A stretch of DNA of 64,000 nucleotides from Sabellastarte sp. h YS-2021 (Eukaryota; Annelida; Polychaeta; Sabellida; Sabellidae): assembly GCA_964017235.1 (NCBI GenBank), contig OZ024940.1, positions 4,402,001 through 4,466,000 of the forward strand, written 5' to 3'. A program made the translations under genes and the position numbers. Every line of letters starts with the position of its first letter. Within the stretch, counting starts at the first letter, position 1. The notes under the pieces are model-generated. The model saw only the letters and a program-made list of their open reading frames with translations, had not been told where the DNA came from and did no database searches. Of this stretch, positions 44,552 to 57,900 are shown piece by piece.

Positions 44552-44943
44552 CATGAGGAATATGGCATATCTTTCAAAACTAGAAGCATTGTCCTTAAAA
44601 GTTCTGATTTAAAAATGAGGCCAGGAGGTAGGGTGGAGGGGGGATGTGTACAGCTTGACTGTAGTGTCTCAAATTAAAAGTCACAGAGAAAAAAGAGAAG
44701 AAGAAAAAGTACTGGATAAAGTGAAAGTCTGTTAAGTGAAAGCTCACAAGGATGTTGTAAAAACCCTTTAAAATCTGGGCATTTCAAATACGGTCGAGCT
44801 CTGTTTAGCAGAATATCTGGAGACCCCCCCCCCCAAAAAAACACATCTACTTAACTAGTTGTTCCTGATAATAAGTTTAACTGTCCTCTAATTGCCACAT
44901 ACTTAGTTCGATTTAACCCTTGCAGGGATTAAGATGGACTTTT

Positions 44944-45155
44944 GTATTGTATTGTCTATTTATACTCAGTGCAATATCTCCATGTACTACAGGACTCAAA
45001 GTACTATATGAACCATTTGACTGTACAAGTACAGCCCAAGCTCTCAAGTGACTGACATTCCTCTAACTGAAAGACAGGTTCAAGGGTGACCAATTATCAA
45101 CATCCTGGATGTTCTTTAGCCTGCCACTGGGGATAGGACCCAATGACAGAGGACA
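44944..45155 (-). mobile_element. SINE-A fragment
   Basis: TTGTATTGTATTGTC tail, CTACAGGACTCAAAGTAC and GGGATAGGACCCAATGACAG. The head is missing. Upstream of the VWA gene. Confidence 0.8.
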
Positions 45156-46539
45156 TATCTGGTTTTTACAAATGTTTCAATGAATTCAAGCCAGATATAT
45201 CTATGGATAGTTATTACTTGAGATCAGAGGGTACCCCCCGGTACATTTTAAAAGTTAATTGACTTGTGTGTGTGTGTACCCTACATGACAGTTGGGCGAA
45301 CAAAGTGTTGTTCATGAAGATTAACAATATAATACTCATGCTATGCACTCATATAATATTATCATCTCCATCTGTGATATATTTTTTCTGTATATGTCAC
45401 TCGGGAAGTTTTCCTATTTTCGAGTCCCCCTCCCCCCCCATAGGTCATGAAAACTTGTTCTTTGTCAACAGTCAGCCTGTTTTCAAGTTTCTAGGCAGAC
45501 TGTGACAGGCCTGATATAAGTACAATAGAACCTCTATCATCCAACACCTTCTGATATCTAAATATGTGCTTGTACTACTTCATTTCCTCTCTCCCACATT
45601 TATGTTTTCCAGCTGTTTTATAGCAAACTCCCTCTTTGATGTTGTGATTCTTCTATTTTGCTAATAATCTATCACTGGGTGGACTTTAAGCAGGATTATA
45701 TAGTCCAATTGGCAGTTTGAGTAATTCTAGACTGTAAATCAGACTTTAATTCTGAATAATGTCCAACCACTGGTGGATTATTACTATTGTGACCAAACAG
45801 GTGTCAAATTATGTCTGAATTTACTCTTTTTAAGTAAATTTAATCATTTTAAGTGGATTTTATAAGAAGTTCTAATCTGAAGATTTTCACTTCTCGAGCA
45901 ATCAAAATCATGGAGAAAAGCATAACATATTAGAACATCTGACCAAAGTATTGCTCTGTCTGAAGATGAGACTTCAATCAGATATCAGAAAGTTCCTGAA
46001 GATCACAAAGTCCTTGAATACCAAGCCTTCGTTTTGCATGGCTAGTTTTCACTTGACCAGAACAAGATTTGGCTGATAATATATTCGTTTTATGTTTTCG
46101 GCAATTCAGTCCTTCAGTAACTTTTATGAAAACACACATGCATACTACTTATAGGGGTTTGGGGGTTGCCCCCATATAATTACATTAATTAAATTATTTT
46201 TAATTTTAGTTAATTTAATTCTGAATTTCAAAGACAACTTCCTGTGATTGTCAAAGATGGCGGATCTCAGACTCCTTTCACTCACACAATGCACTGTGTA
46301 ATAATATTAGAACCTCGCTGATCAGGGCAAATACCAGACTACTGCACAAGATATTGATTCACAAAACAAGAATGAGAACTGCTTTCCATGCCAAAGGAAA
46401 ATCACCTTGTCAATAGTGTCAGTATTTAAACCACTTTAGAGGATTCTGGCATTTGCATATGACCTCAAAACTGGTTATTAAAGTGCTTCTAAAATCCTAT
46501 CTGGGAACCAAATAACCTTGCTTTCAACACTGTGCATGT

Positions 46540-46625
46540 TTGGAACAGTTTATTTGTCTATAGTACTCATGCTGAGTATTCCCACCCTTGAACAGGATGT
46601 AAAACCCCAACTTTGACCTTTGACC
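46540..46625 (+). mobile_element. SINE-C 3' fragment
   Basis: GAACAGGATGTAAAACCCC plus AACTTTGACC only. Confidence 0.5.
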
Positions 46626-47038
46626 TTCGTGCTGAGTCATTAATCAACCAGAGTCATTAATTGACCAGAAAATATGGTATGTCCAGCTTAAAGGTGGAAA
46701 CCGCAAAGGAAGGGAACAAGAGGCAAGAGCTGTTGCTGGACAGTACTAGTGATGGAGAGAGATGACTATAAACCGACAGCCTCTGTCAACTCTCACAGGT
46801 GACTGAGATAATGGGAGGAGGACAAGAGTTGGTGGGAGGGGCAACATAGAACTGGTACTGGTCTGTAGAGGAGGCGATGAAGAGAGGGAACCATGGCTGA
46901 CCGACTCTGTCCACTCTCACCAGTGGCAGATGCAGTTGGTGAAAGCTTCTCTGTGGTCTACATTCTGGTCGGTTGCAGTGGTCTTGAAGACCTGAGCTCA
47001 GCTTATATTTACAGCAACTGCACGCTATCCAGGTAATA

Positions 47039-47887
47039 CCCCATTCACATTACAGGCAGTATCACCCGCGGTAACCAGCGAATCAGTGGCGAACCATCCA
47101 TTACGTTGCAAGTCTTGCGGTTGTTTAAAAAAGTTTCAAATTTCCACCTCTGATTTCGGTACTGTGAGCATGCACAGACAATTTTGCGCATGCGCTTATG
47201 AATTTCTTACTACGTTAACCGGAGATGTGGTTCATGGTGTACATGAGGTTGTGATATAAGGTGAGTTAAGGTACTGGTCATTTCATCTGATGGTTATTAA
47301 AATTGAGTTGAGGTTGCTTCACGGTGACCAATGTTTGTAGTACTGTCATTTAGTGCTGGTATTGTTTATCGATATTGAAATATTTATCAATTCATGCTTA
47401 ATATAACAATATCGATAATGTAGGGTACAATATCAATATCGAAACATACTACAACATAGATCCCCCTCTGCTGTCTTCCATTAAAATAAATAACAAACTT
47501 TGAAGATTTTATGATTTTTCATGTCATATTTTGTAACTTTTACTTACCGTGAATACGGAACTGCCATATTTGTTTACGTTTCAGGACACTACTAAAACTC
47601 ACGAAATAGTTTGGAAGGTCTCACACAGGAAAGCATCTCATGCCCCGATATTTCAATATCGATCGATACGGAAATTAAAAATATGGTTTGATATCGATAT
47701 ACATATTTGTATTTGATACCAACACTACTGTCATTCTACTATTACTGACGGTTAAAAACCGTGTCCAATCAGTGGCCGTCCGCCAGTAGTGTGAAGAACT
47801 CTGATGAAATGGGCCGATCTGGCGGTGGTTCCGCCACCGAGAAAAACTTCTCACCGCGGGACGTACTGCCCGTAGTGTGAATTGGGC
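47039..47887. mobile_element. MITE-like element of about 850 bp with imperfect ends
   Basis: CCCCATTCACATTACAGGCA at the left, ACTGCCCGTAGTGTGAATTG at the right. TATCGATATTGAAATA-type repeats occupy the middle. Confidence 0.7.
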
Positions 47888-50800
47888 ATAACATATCATT
47901 ACTGAGATTCAAACCATCATAGTATCAGGTGGAAAGCTGGTGAGTTTCTACACTCCACAAAACTCGGCCATCTGAAACCTTTTAAAGTGAAAGTCTGGTT
48001 TTTATATTACTAGTATTTCCATCAGAAAACTTTTAAAGTGAAAGTGAAAGTTTGGGTTTTTCCATCCCTTTTTAACAGCTGAGGTTATACAATCAGAAGG
48101 GGTCATTATTCCCCAAATGTTTTGAAAAGCTGGTTTCAAACCCACGACCATAGAAATGAGGGTGCAGTAAGTTGCAACAAGATAGAAGACCTGCTAGAAG
48201 AATTTCAAGCAAATTTTGCATCTTCTAAGTTGCCAACAAGTAATTTGCCAAATTTGGCCACTGAGGTACCTTCATCGATGTCACACGTGAAGAATATAAT
48301 GTTACATCAGTCGTGAAATTTGTTGTAACCACCACACTGTCGACATTACCAGATTTATAAAAGATGTGCCGTAGCATTTTTTTATATAAAACTGAAACTA
48401 AATGAAAAGAAAGATTTTTTTAAAATAAAAGCATTTTATTGATACTAGTAGCCAGCCGCAGAAGAGCTGGTGGGCTGCCAAATCATGCAACAGACATGTA
48501 CGTGAAGCTAAGAACTGATTCAACCTTGTGAGATGAAGCTTTATACTATTTAGACCCCCACCCCTTAGAACTATCCCTTTACATGGGAAAAAAAAGAGAA
48601 ACATTTAAAAATGAACAGTAATAAAACTACTACTGGCAGAAACTCTGTTGTTACAAAGATTACGTAGTAAAAGACATACAAAAGGAAAAAAAAATGCGTA
48701 CAAAAAACACACAGGAAACACACTAAGACAGTAAAACTTGTATTGTCAACACACAGAAATCCGTCTCAAGATATGGTTGTTTTTTCTAAGTTACTTTGAT
48801 ATATATCCAGCAGGATTTAGAATGAAAGACGTGGTAGTATATACAGATCGCGGTATATGCAAGTCTTCACAGTTTTTTCAGCCGATTGTGTAAACCTCCC
48901 TGATTGCTTATTTTGCTGCCGAGTAATATAAACAACGATATCGCCAGAGATGAGAAAATACAGGCACAAAAGCATATTTTAAAAAAATAATAAATCCTTT
49001 GATATTTAAACCAATATTGATGCTATATTGCAAAGAATATTGATATATTTAAGTGTGCCAATATAAGCCATACTGGGCGATATTGTAGTTCATATTGAAA
49101 CATTATCGAGCTGTTAAGAGTCTGGCAGAATACATTGAGCTTTGTTGATATTTGCAAAAACACACCGACCTTGGAACGACCTTGTGTTTTTTCAATGAAA
49201 GACTTTGGTAGAATATAGATTTAAAAAAAAAACAAATAAAAAACACACATAAGAGGATTTTTTTACAAAAAGAGAACAACGTAATACAGTAAGACGAAGA
49301 GCAGTCTACACACCTATATATAAAGTCAGGAAGTAAATATATCGACCGTACTTTCCCAAAATATACCCATGGGCTTTATTCAAATTGCATTCAAGTTTAT
49401 TCAAAATATATTCAAAATCCTGTGAACTGGCTGCTCATTTAAACCAGGCATCCACGTGGAATAACTAAAGACGCAGACTATCGTTCAGGTGTTAATTTGA
49501 ATCCGGGCAATATTTTGGAAATTTACGGTATGACACATACAAATATTTACATCCAACAAGTAGAAAGAAAATTAAGGATCCGTCCCTCGCACTAAAATGG
49601 ATTTCTAACCTATAGAGATAACTGTCTATCATTATTTTATTTTTTTGGTTAGTCTCTGTACAAAAAGCACACACCATCACCAGAGGATATACAATGACCT
49701 TATAAGGAAATAAAGGGCGTGTCTTCGGGTCCTCACCAATACTGTTGCCACAGTGAAACATGTTTAATTACATATTTGGCAAAAACTGAGATAATTTCTC
49801 ATTTCTGCTTGCAAGGGTTTTCTCCTAAAATAACATAAATTTTGAAGGTAAACCGGGAAAAATCTGCAGGAAAAACCAGAAACTGCCATTTTGAACACTG
49901 TATTTTAATGTCCAAAATAGTGCATTCTATTAAACAAATATATATATATATTATTACTGTAACTGTTAAAAGTGACAATTTTTTTATTATTTTCATTTTT
50001 GATGTTTTAAATCAATGTGTAAATAGATTGAACCAAAAGGCTGGGGAGTGTGTTGGAATGTGCCCAGCACAGTACCTGCTAGTCAGTACGTAAGCCAGAT
50101 TGATCACATGACCATTGCAACACAGTCACATGACATCATATCCCAGTTTATGCGTGTGTGTGTAAGTGTGTGGAACACGTGCCAAAAAAAACCCCCCATA
50201 AAACCAACCCGCCACCAATTACCGAAATAAACAAAAACTACACCACAACAACAAACATCTTAAATCAACTAATAAACAGTCTTAACTAGGATATTTCACC
50301 TTGAGGACAAGGCCTGATGTTAGCCACAATACTCCATAGTTTCACTTTCATTTTTCATGTCATAGTTTCACTTTCATTTTTCACATCACTGCATCACTAC
50401 AGGATTCAATAAGCCATTCTTTTAACAGTCTTGGCTGAAAACCAGATCACATTCACACTTAGTCAATTAATGCCGTGAAAATATGTGGATTTTCTTTTCA
50501 ATTTCTGGAAAAGTAAACAAGAATTGTTGATATTTTCCATTTCTTTCTACTTTCCGTCTGGCCTCGAACCCACAACCTTCTGATCCTAATATTAATAAGT
50601 CACGCCAACAGATTCAAACTTTGCCAAACTGATTCGAATTACAAAATCACAAACCATTCAAAATGGATGCACATTCTGCCATAACTCGACTCTCAAATGA
50701 TCGTATCTCCTCTAATTCTACACTTATATAGACGAGTCGGTCACGCGCACTATTTTTTTGAGCACATGAACACATCGAAAAAAAGGCTACACACCACCAC

Positions 50801-51911
50801 GGCTCGGTGAGATAGGACGTAGCTATGCCAGTGGTTTGAGCAATCCGACTGACCACATCATAATGCAGGGATTGCCACGCCAGGCTTATAAGAGAACGGG
50901 GAGTGACCTCCCCCAGTCTCCAACGGTTACACATTTCCCAGGCAACTGTATCAAGGATGTTGGACACACGTTTTTTTTTTTTTTTTGGCCAAACCCGATA
51001 TTTGTTGTATCCCTACATTGGTCGCTTTAGCAAGGAATAGAGAAGATATGTTATAGACGAAATAAGAAGAAACATGTACATCTACAGACTCTTGAAATAA
51101 CAAGCTACGGACAGAATAACATGTTTTTTTTTTTGTATGTGATTCTATAAATTCTAAAATGTACACCAAGGCACTGAAGTATGTAAGAACAAAAAAATAG
51201 TTCCTTTAAAATAGAAAAAAAACACACACATAAAAATGTCCATTAAGCACTTTAGAATTTCAGCTGTTTGCCATCAACAACAGTTTTGATTAAAAGTAAC
51301 CAATTAAGTTTTTACATACAAAAAACACTAGAGAACAGAAGAAGCCTCTGACTGAATATATATCCACATGTTTGTACAAAATATATCTATATATACAGAG
51401 TTACTGATTTGCTACCGTTTCAATCTTACGCCATTTCAAACGACCAATGGTTTTTTTTCTTGATAAAAACTCTTCTTCTCAAAAATTTAAACCCAGAAGT
51501 CAGACATTTACTCAACAAAAAAACTTAACAACGTTGTGTAGATATATATATGTATATGAACCCCACGTACATTAAGAAACGATTTGGCCGCCATGGCAAT
51601 ACTAGTAGTAGTCATATTACTCAATTAATTACATGAATATGGCTCTATACTAAGGCTTGATGTCACTGTTTCTCTTTTAATATCTCGTTCTTTGGAAGTT
51701 CTTTCCGAAGGAAACACTCGGCCCCCCACAGTACAAAAACGATAATAATTTTTTTTTTTTTTTTTCCAAAAGTTCATAATACTACTTCCAGTCTATGTGT
51801 GTATAATTATATAACAAAACAACTGACAATTAATTAATATATTATTATTTTTTTTATGACAACTATACACAAAAAGATGCTCTCTATACCCCCGGGGCGA
51901 GCCCAGTATTA
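47888..51911 (-). other. Probable long 3' UTR and downstream region of the collagen gene
   Basis: AT-rich with no exon. A minus-strand AATAAA at 48,435-48,440 could be the polyadenylation signal, which would make a 3' UTR of about 3.5 kb. A MITE lies at 49.34 kb, and a degenerate SINE-C-like scrap near 48,040-48,130. Confidence 0.35.
49344..49530. mobile_element. TACCGTA-related MITE
   Basis: GACCGTACTTTCCCAAAATA at one end and TATTTTGGAAATTTACGGTA at the other. Confidence 0.7.
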
Positions 51912-54900
51912 TTATGAGAAGCACACGGGTCCAACTTCTAGGCCGAATTCTTGGTCCTCTCCCCCGATGTCCGCGGGTGCAAAGTCAATGATGGGCAACC
52001 TCCTGGGTCGGTCGGTGCGGAACTCAAACACAGTGCGGGTCCAGGAACTCTTCTTGTCCTATCGGGCAAAATACACGGGAGACTCGGTTAAAATGACAAA
52101 TAGCATCAGAACAACACTTCCCTTATGACCTACTAGGGGTCGTATTTACAAAAAGGATCAAGCTCAAGTTGAGCCAAAAAATCAGCTCAAGATTGGTATT
52201 AACAGCTGTAAACTTGAGCTGATTTTTCGCTCAACTTGATTGATTTATTTATTTGGGATTTTACGCCGCTTTCAATACTGTACAGGTCATATCCCGACGG
52301 GTAGTTGGAAGGGCGGAGGAAACCAGTACATACAGTTGGTGTCAAGGTTCTGTACTGTAAACTGCCGACCAACGGCAAGCAACTACCAGCTTTCCCACTT
52401 GAGGCCATGCCGGGAAACCGAACCCCGGCCTCAGAGGTGGGAGGCGAGAGTGTTACCACTCTGCCACCATGGCCCCCTATATTCACTACCCATTTTTTTT
52501 TTTTTTTTTTCAAATTCAAAACCTTCCATTCCCTACCTGGCACTCATCCAGTGAGACTTCGTATCGCCTTCTCTTGGGCTTCTGGGCATGTAGTGTGACC
52601 TCATCTGAGGTCATGAAGTCGGCAGACTTTTTGAAGTCGCCGGCGGTCTTGTCAAAGAAGGCGGCAGAATTGCGGCAGTGGTAGGTGATGTTCTGGTAGG
52701 CCTCGCCGGACAGCAACTGGAGGAAGGTGAGCTGAATCTGGTTGGCGGTGTAGGTCAACTGAAAATTACACAACCGGTTCATTATGTATAATACATCTAA
52801 TTGGTATTGTGGTGTATAGTTATACTCCGTATAATAATATAGGAATAACCCCCGACCAAACCACGGTATACACAGAATTTTACCATGGTTTGAGGTTATA
52901 AACCCCGACAGGTGATACCTTAGGGGTTTATTGCCTCAATCCATGGTACAATTCGGTGTATACTATGGTTTTGGAGGGGGTTATTCCTACTCAAAAAATT
53001 ATTAAAATTATTACAAATTTTAAGGTAAACCGGTTATTGTTATGACAGCCATAATGAGAGACAATTCGAACCTACCAGGTTATGCTGAATTTACTCATGA
53101 AATACTTCCTCGATTAACTAATCAGAATCACGGACACATCTGTGTCAGGTTAGAACATCTCTTTTACTCAAGGACTCAAAGCACTATATGACCCATCCTA
53201 ATGTCACAAATACAGCCCAAGCTGTCCAGTGACTCATTTTCTCATGACGGAAAGACAGAGGCTCAAGTATGACCATGTATCAATCTCCCTGAGGTTCTTT
53301 GGCCTGCCACTGGGGATACGACCCAATAACATAGGACCGCCATATCAAGTGGTCATCTGAGCCACTGTGAGATTGTCTTTACTTACATTTACATCTTAGG
53401 ATGACTTTACAGTTACATCTGAAGAGGACTTTTGTGTTTACACATTAGGGTGACTTTACACAAGCTATGCTGATTTTACATCCAACTCACTGGCAAGCCA
53501 TTCTTGATGCACTCCATAAACCAGAGCTGTATCTTAGGGTTCAGACCTTTGACTTCAAATTTACTTTTTCAGATGACTTTACATTTACATTTCAGGACAA
53601 CTTTACACTTTCGATGACCTTACATTTTCATTTTAGGGAGATTATGCCAGTAGATTTTACACCCAACTCACTAGGAAGCCATTCTTGATGAACTCTCTGA
53701 ACCAGAGCTCTGCCCAGAGCTTTACCTTCTAATTTACATTTCAGAATGACTTTACATTCACATTTTAAGGGTATTTTACACATGTTTTTGCTGTTAGATG
53801 CAATAGTCAACTCACTGGGTGTCCATCCTCGATGTCCTCGCTGAACCAGAGCTGTTTCTGTGGACCCTTGTACCAATTCTTCTTGTCAATCTGTCAGAAA
53901 ACAAAAAATGACACAATAATCCTAACAAACCACCAGGTGAGATTAATATCATGACAATATTTTAATATATTTCAATATTTATCAATAACGATCCTCATTT
54001 TCAATACTGACATATACATAATATCACCTCTAAGAAATTAGCGAGTCATTTTCTCAACAAATCTGTTGTTTAGAACTAATGTAATCTAATCTAAAGTGGA
54101 CTTTTATAGCGCTTAATCTCCACCCACAACAGACTCTAAGGCGCACCTGAACATAAAACAAGGCAATTAACGCTAATCCAATAACAAGGCAATTAACGTT
54201 AATCCAACGACATAAATTAACGTTAATTGCCTTGTTTTATGTTCAACTAGCAAATATAGTTTCAATGACCTATTTTGAAATCTAATGTGATGCATCAAAT
54301 CCATATTGTGATGGGTTTAGTAAAGTACTGATGTTTTTTTACCAAATTATTTTAACAAAATTATACAACATATTGCTATATAAGTTTAACCCGAGTTTTT
54401 GCTGTAAAGACGCACATTTTTCACACTGACAAATGTTACTTCAACATTTTTTTTCTCGAGTAACCTTCCACAGCTCAATTGTGAAACTGCAATTGCATAT
54501 CAAGTGCCGATCACAATTTACCCCCCCCCCCCCCCTTCCCCAATCCCCAGGGTCCCCATTTCTATCACTGTACCTGTTCTGTCTCCGCTGATACACAGGT
54601 CATCTGCTGCTCCATGTCACAATACACTTCGATGGCATCCTGGACGCTGCCTGCATTGGGGTCGATGTAGTACATACCTGGAAGATGAAAATAAATAATA
54701 AATAGAGATTGTTGTATTGTATTGTATTTGTATTTTTACCAATATTTCCATCTACTACAGGACTCAAAGTGCTTATATGACCCATCCGACGTTACAAATA
54801 AAGTCCAACACCCTTATTACTGACATTCCCCTAACTGAAAGACAGAGGCTCAAGGGTGGCCATTTATCAACATCCTTGAGGTTCTTTAACCTGCCACTGG

Positions 54901-57900
54901 GGACAGGACCCAATGACAGAGGACCGCCATTTTAAGACAACACACTCCAAGTAAATAACATAGAGAAAATGTAACAACAGAATACATTTCGAGGACATCT
55001 CAAGGGAATACTGTTAATTTTTGCACCCCAGATTTGTATTTCTCAATTGTTACCTCGGCCATGAAGGCACTTGTTCGTTTATTAGCAGGATTACGCAAAT
55101 ATGGCTGGTTGGATCTGAGAAGATGCGATTTGAGTTCGATCCAGATCACCAAAGGAATACAAAAGCATATCAAAGATCCAGATTTTCCTGTTTACTAATT
55201 ACTGAGCCATTCGGCCTTAGAAAAGTGAGGCAACGTTCTGGTATAAACTGTACATGCCTTCACAGAGACGAGTGGATCAGAGATTTTGTAATGTATTTTA
55301 AATGTCAGGATTTCAAACTCTGGAATATTTACCAACCTCTGACATCAAAGATCCTGATTTTCCTCATTTACTTATTATTGAGCCATTTTGCTTTAGAAAA
55401 GCGAGGCAAGGCTCTGATATAAACTATACACGCCTTTGCCGAGATCTGCGTGTCAGACATTTTGTAATGTATTTTAAATATCAAGATTTCAACTTTGGCA
55501 TATTTACCACTATCTCACTCGAATTTTCAAAAAATTTGCATGTGAGTTAGACACTGAAATTGTACTGCAATCTTTCAAGTACTGACCGCTGGTCAATTCT
55601 GGATGGTTGAGGGCGAGGTCTTTGCAGGTCCTGGCCGGGGAGGTCTTGGTTCCAGTGGGGGTCTTCAGCCTGTCGATGGCATCAGACAGGGCTTCCACGG
55701 CCTCACGGACGTTACGCTCACGTTCCTTGTCCTCGGCACTCTTTCCAGCATTGGGGTCATCACCCTGAATTAAGGAAAACAATGTTTAACATCAAACCCC
55801 AGTTTTCATTTCAATTCTATATTTATTTTTTCTCTCATACAAACAGTCAGTAATTGATCTTCAGTTACATGCTCCTATTGTCACCAAGTGCTGGGGTCAT
55901 CAGTGATTTCCGCAGATTTGAGCATCGTCTGTTAAAAGCTAGATGAACTCCAGATAAATTTGAATAAATGAAGAAACTTACATATAACATGAGATTATGT
56001 CCAGGTATTAAAACTGATAGTATTTAGTAGTATTTTATGGCAATTTATTCAGATGTTTTTAAACTGGTTAAATTGCTTAGGTATACATGGGCACTTCATG
56101 GAACAAATACATTTCATTAAATCTAACCACACTTAATTAGAAACTACATTTGAAGTTCATTCAAATAAATCCTCATGGCAAGTAGTGAGAATTTAATTTG
56201 AATGTGCACAAGAGCTGTTGTTAAGATATACAGAAAATATTGCTAAAACTCCAAAAAGTAATACTAAAATCTATGTAAAAACGAAAATATTATTAATATG
56301 AAGCTCATTTAAATAAATTTCCACAACAAATAGTGAGATTTTGATTTGAACAAACACAACAAATGCCTCTTTGAGGTATATAGAAAATATTGCTAAAACC
56401 CTACATCATACAAAAGACAACATTAAGCTGTATACTATAATGAAAATATTATTACACTATCACATAACAGAGTTTTATCCAACTATTTTTAACTAAGAAA
56501 GATCAAGTTAGGGTTTTTACATTGCATTTAACAGAAAGGATCATATTGGGACAGGTCCTCAGCATGTGTCACTTGTGGGGGTCAAACCCACACAGAGGTG
56601 ACAGCCTGTGATCAGATGACAAACATGTGGACCTACTAGGCCAACAAGGACCCTGAAAACTTAAAGTCAAAGTAATTTAAGGAATAAAGGTTCAAAGTTG
56701 GAGTTTCATGTCCCGTTCAACAGCCAGGGTCATATTGGGATGTGTCCTCAGCATTTGCCACTTGTGGGAGTCAACCCTACACAGATGTGACCGCCTGTGA
56801 TTAGACGACAAATTTGCTGACCGCTGAGAACCACCCAGCACCGGGAAGGAAAATAATAAAAAAAAACAATATTTTGTCACGCATCAAAAATTTACAGAAA
56901 TTTGAATGTTGTGTGATTAGCAAAATGTAAATACATGATCGTGCAAGCTATAAAAAGATTGTTATACAGTAGACTCTGCAGAACAGGAAACATGCAATTC
57001 TCCACAGTTTGTGAATTATCACCATTGGGATTATGGGCAACCTTCAAAAGTAAGTCCAAATCATCCAAATTTATGCCAATTTTGCACCAGGAGACGTCAG
57101 AGACCTAATGTATTCTCAAATATCACGTCAAATGTGTACAGAATTTCCTATAAATCAACAGAAGGGGGAATTTCACATGCTCTGGTGAATTTCACAAGAA
57201 CTAATTTCCTGGGTCCCAGTATTAAAATATGCTTCCAGTTTGCAGGAAGTGAGAACCAAATATTGTGGATATTGGTGGCTCTAGTAAAAACAAGAGTCAA
57301 CTGTACATATCTCGAATTCCTTAAATCCTTGCAATATTAACAGCCTAAATTAAAGCAAAACAGAGAGTAAGAGCATTTGACACTGTGGAAGTCATGCTAG
57401 AAAAGCCTAAACAGAAGCCAACAACCCAATCAGATGCAAAGCCATCCATAGAGACATATGAAGCCATGACCCTTAGACGTGTTTTGTATATTTATACTCA
57501 GTGAAATATATCCTTGTACTACAGGACTTAAAGCGATATTTGGTCCATCTAACTACACAAGTACAGCCCAGGCTCTCAAATTACCGACATTCCCCTAAGT
57601 AAAAGACAGAGGCTCAAGGATGACCATTTATCAATGTCCTTGAGGTTCTTTAGCCTGCCACTGGGGAGAGGACTTAATGTCAGAGGACCACCATTTTAAG
57701 TGGTCATCCGAGCCACTATGTATCTGCCTGTTCCTGGGGTTGAACCAATGCCCTCTGTCTTCCTAGACAAGTGTGTTATCCACTAGGCCACAGTGGCAGA
57801 CTGTCAAGGTACTGTAATGTGTATTCATCAGCACCACGGCTGTCAGCTAGCACTCGATGCCCTTATATGGCTATTTCACTATGGTAATAATCCATTACCG

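Larger units (their letters stand above)
42645..47038. other. Upstream of the VWA gene
   Basis: No coding exon found. Contains poly-G (about 43,110-43,130), a dispersed repeat (43.38-43.50 kb), a MITE (44.33 kb), SINE-A (44.94 kb) and a SINE-C scrap. AAGATGGCGG at about 46,254, a YY1-type start-site motif, is the only hint of a promoter and is unsupported otherwise. Confidence 0.4.

Noticed and set aside
46250..46275. AAGATGGCGG as a promoter for an unseen gene
   Set aside because: A lone YY1-type match with no downstream coding exon that I could support.
50647..50967. 106-codon minus-strand frame
   Set aside because: No recognisable motif, no splice context, lies in the probable collagen 3' UTR; likely chance.
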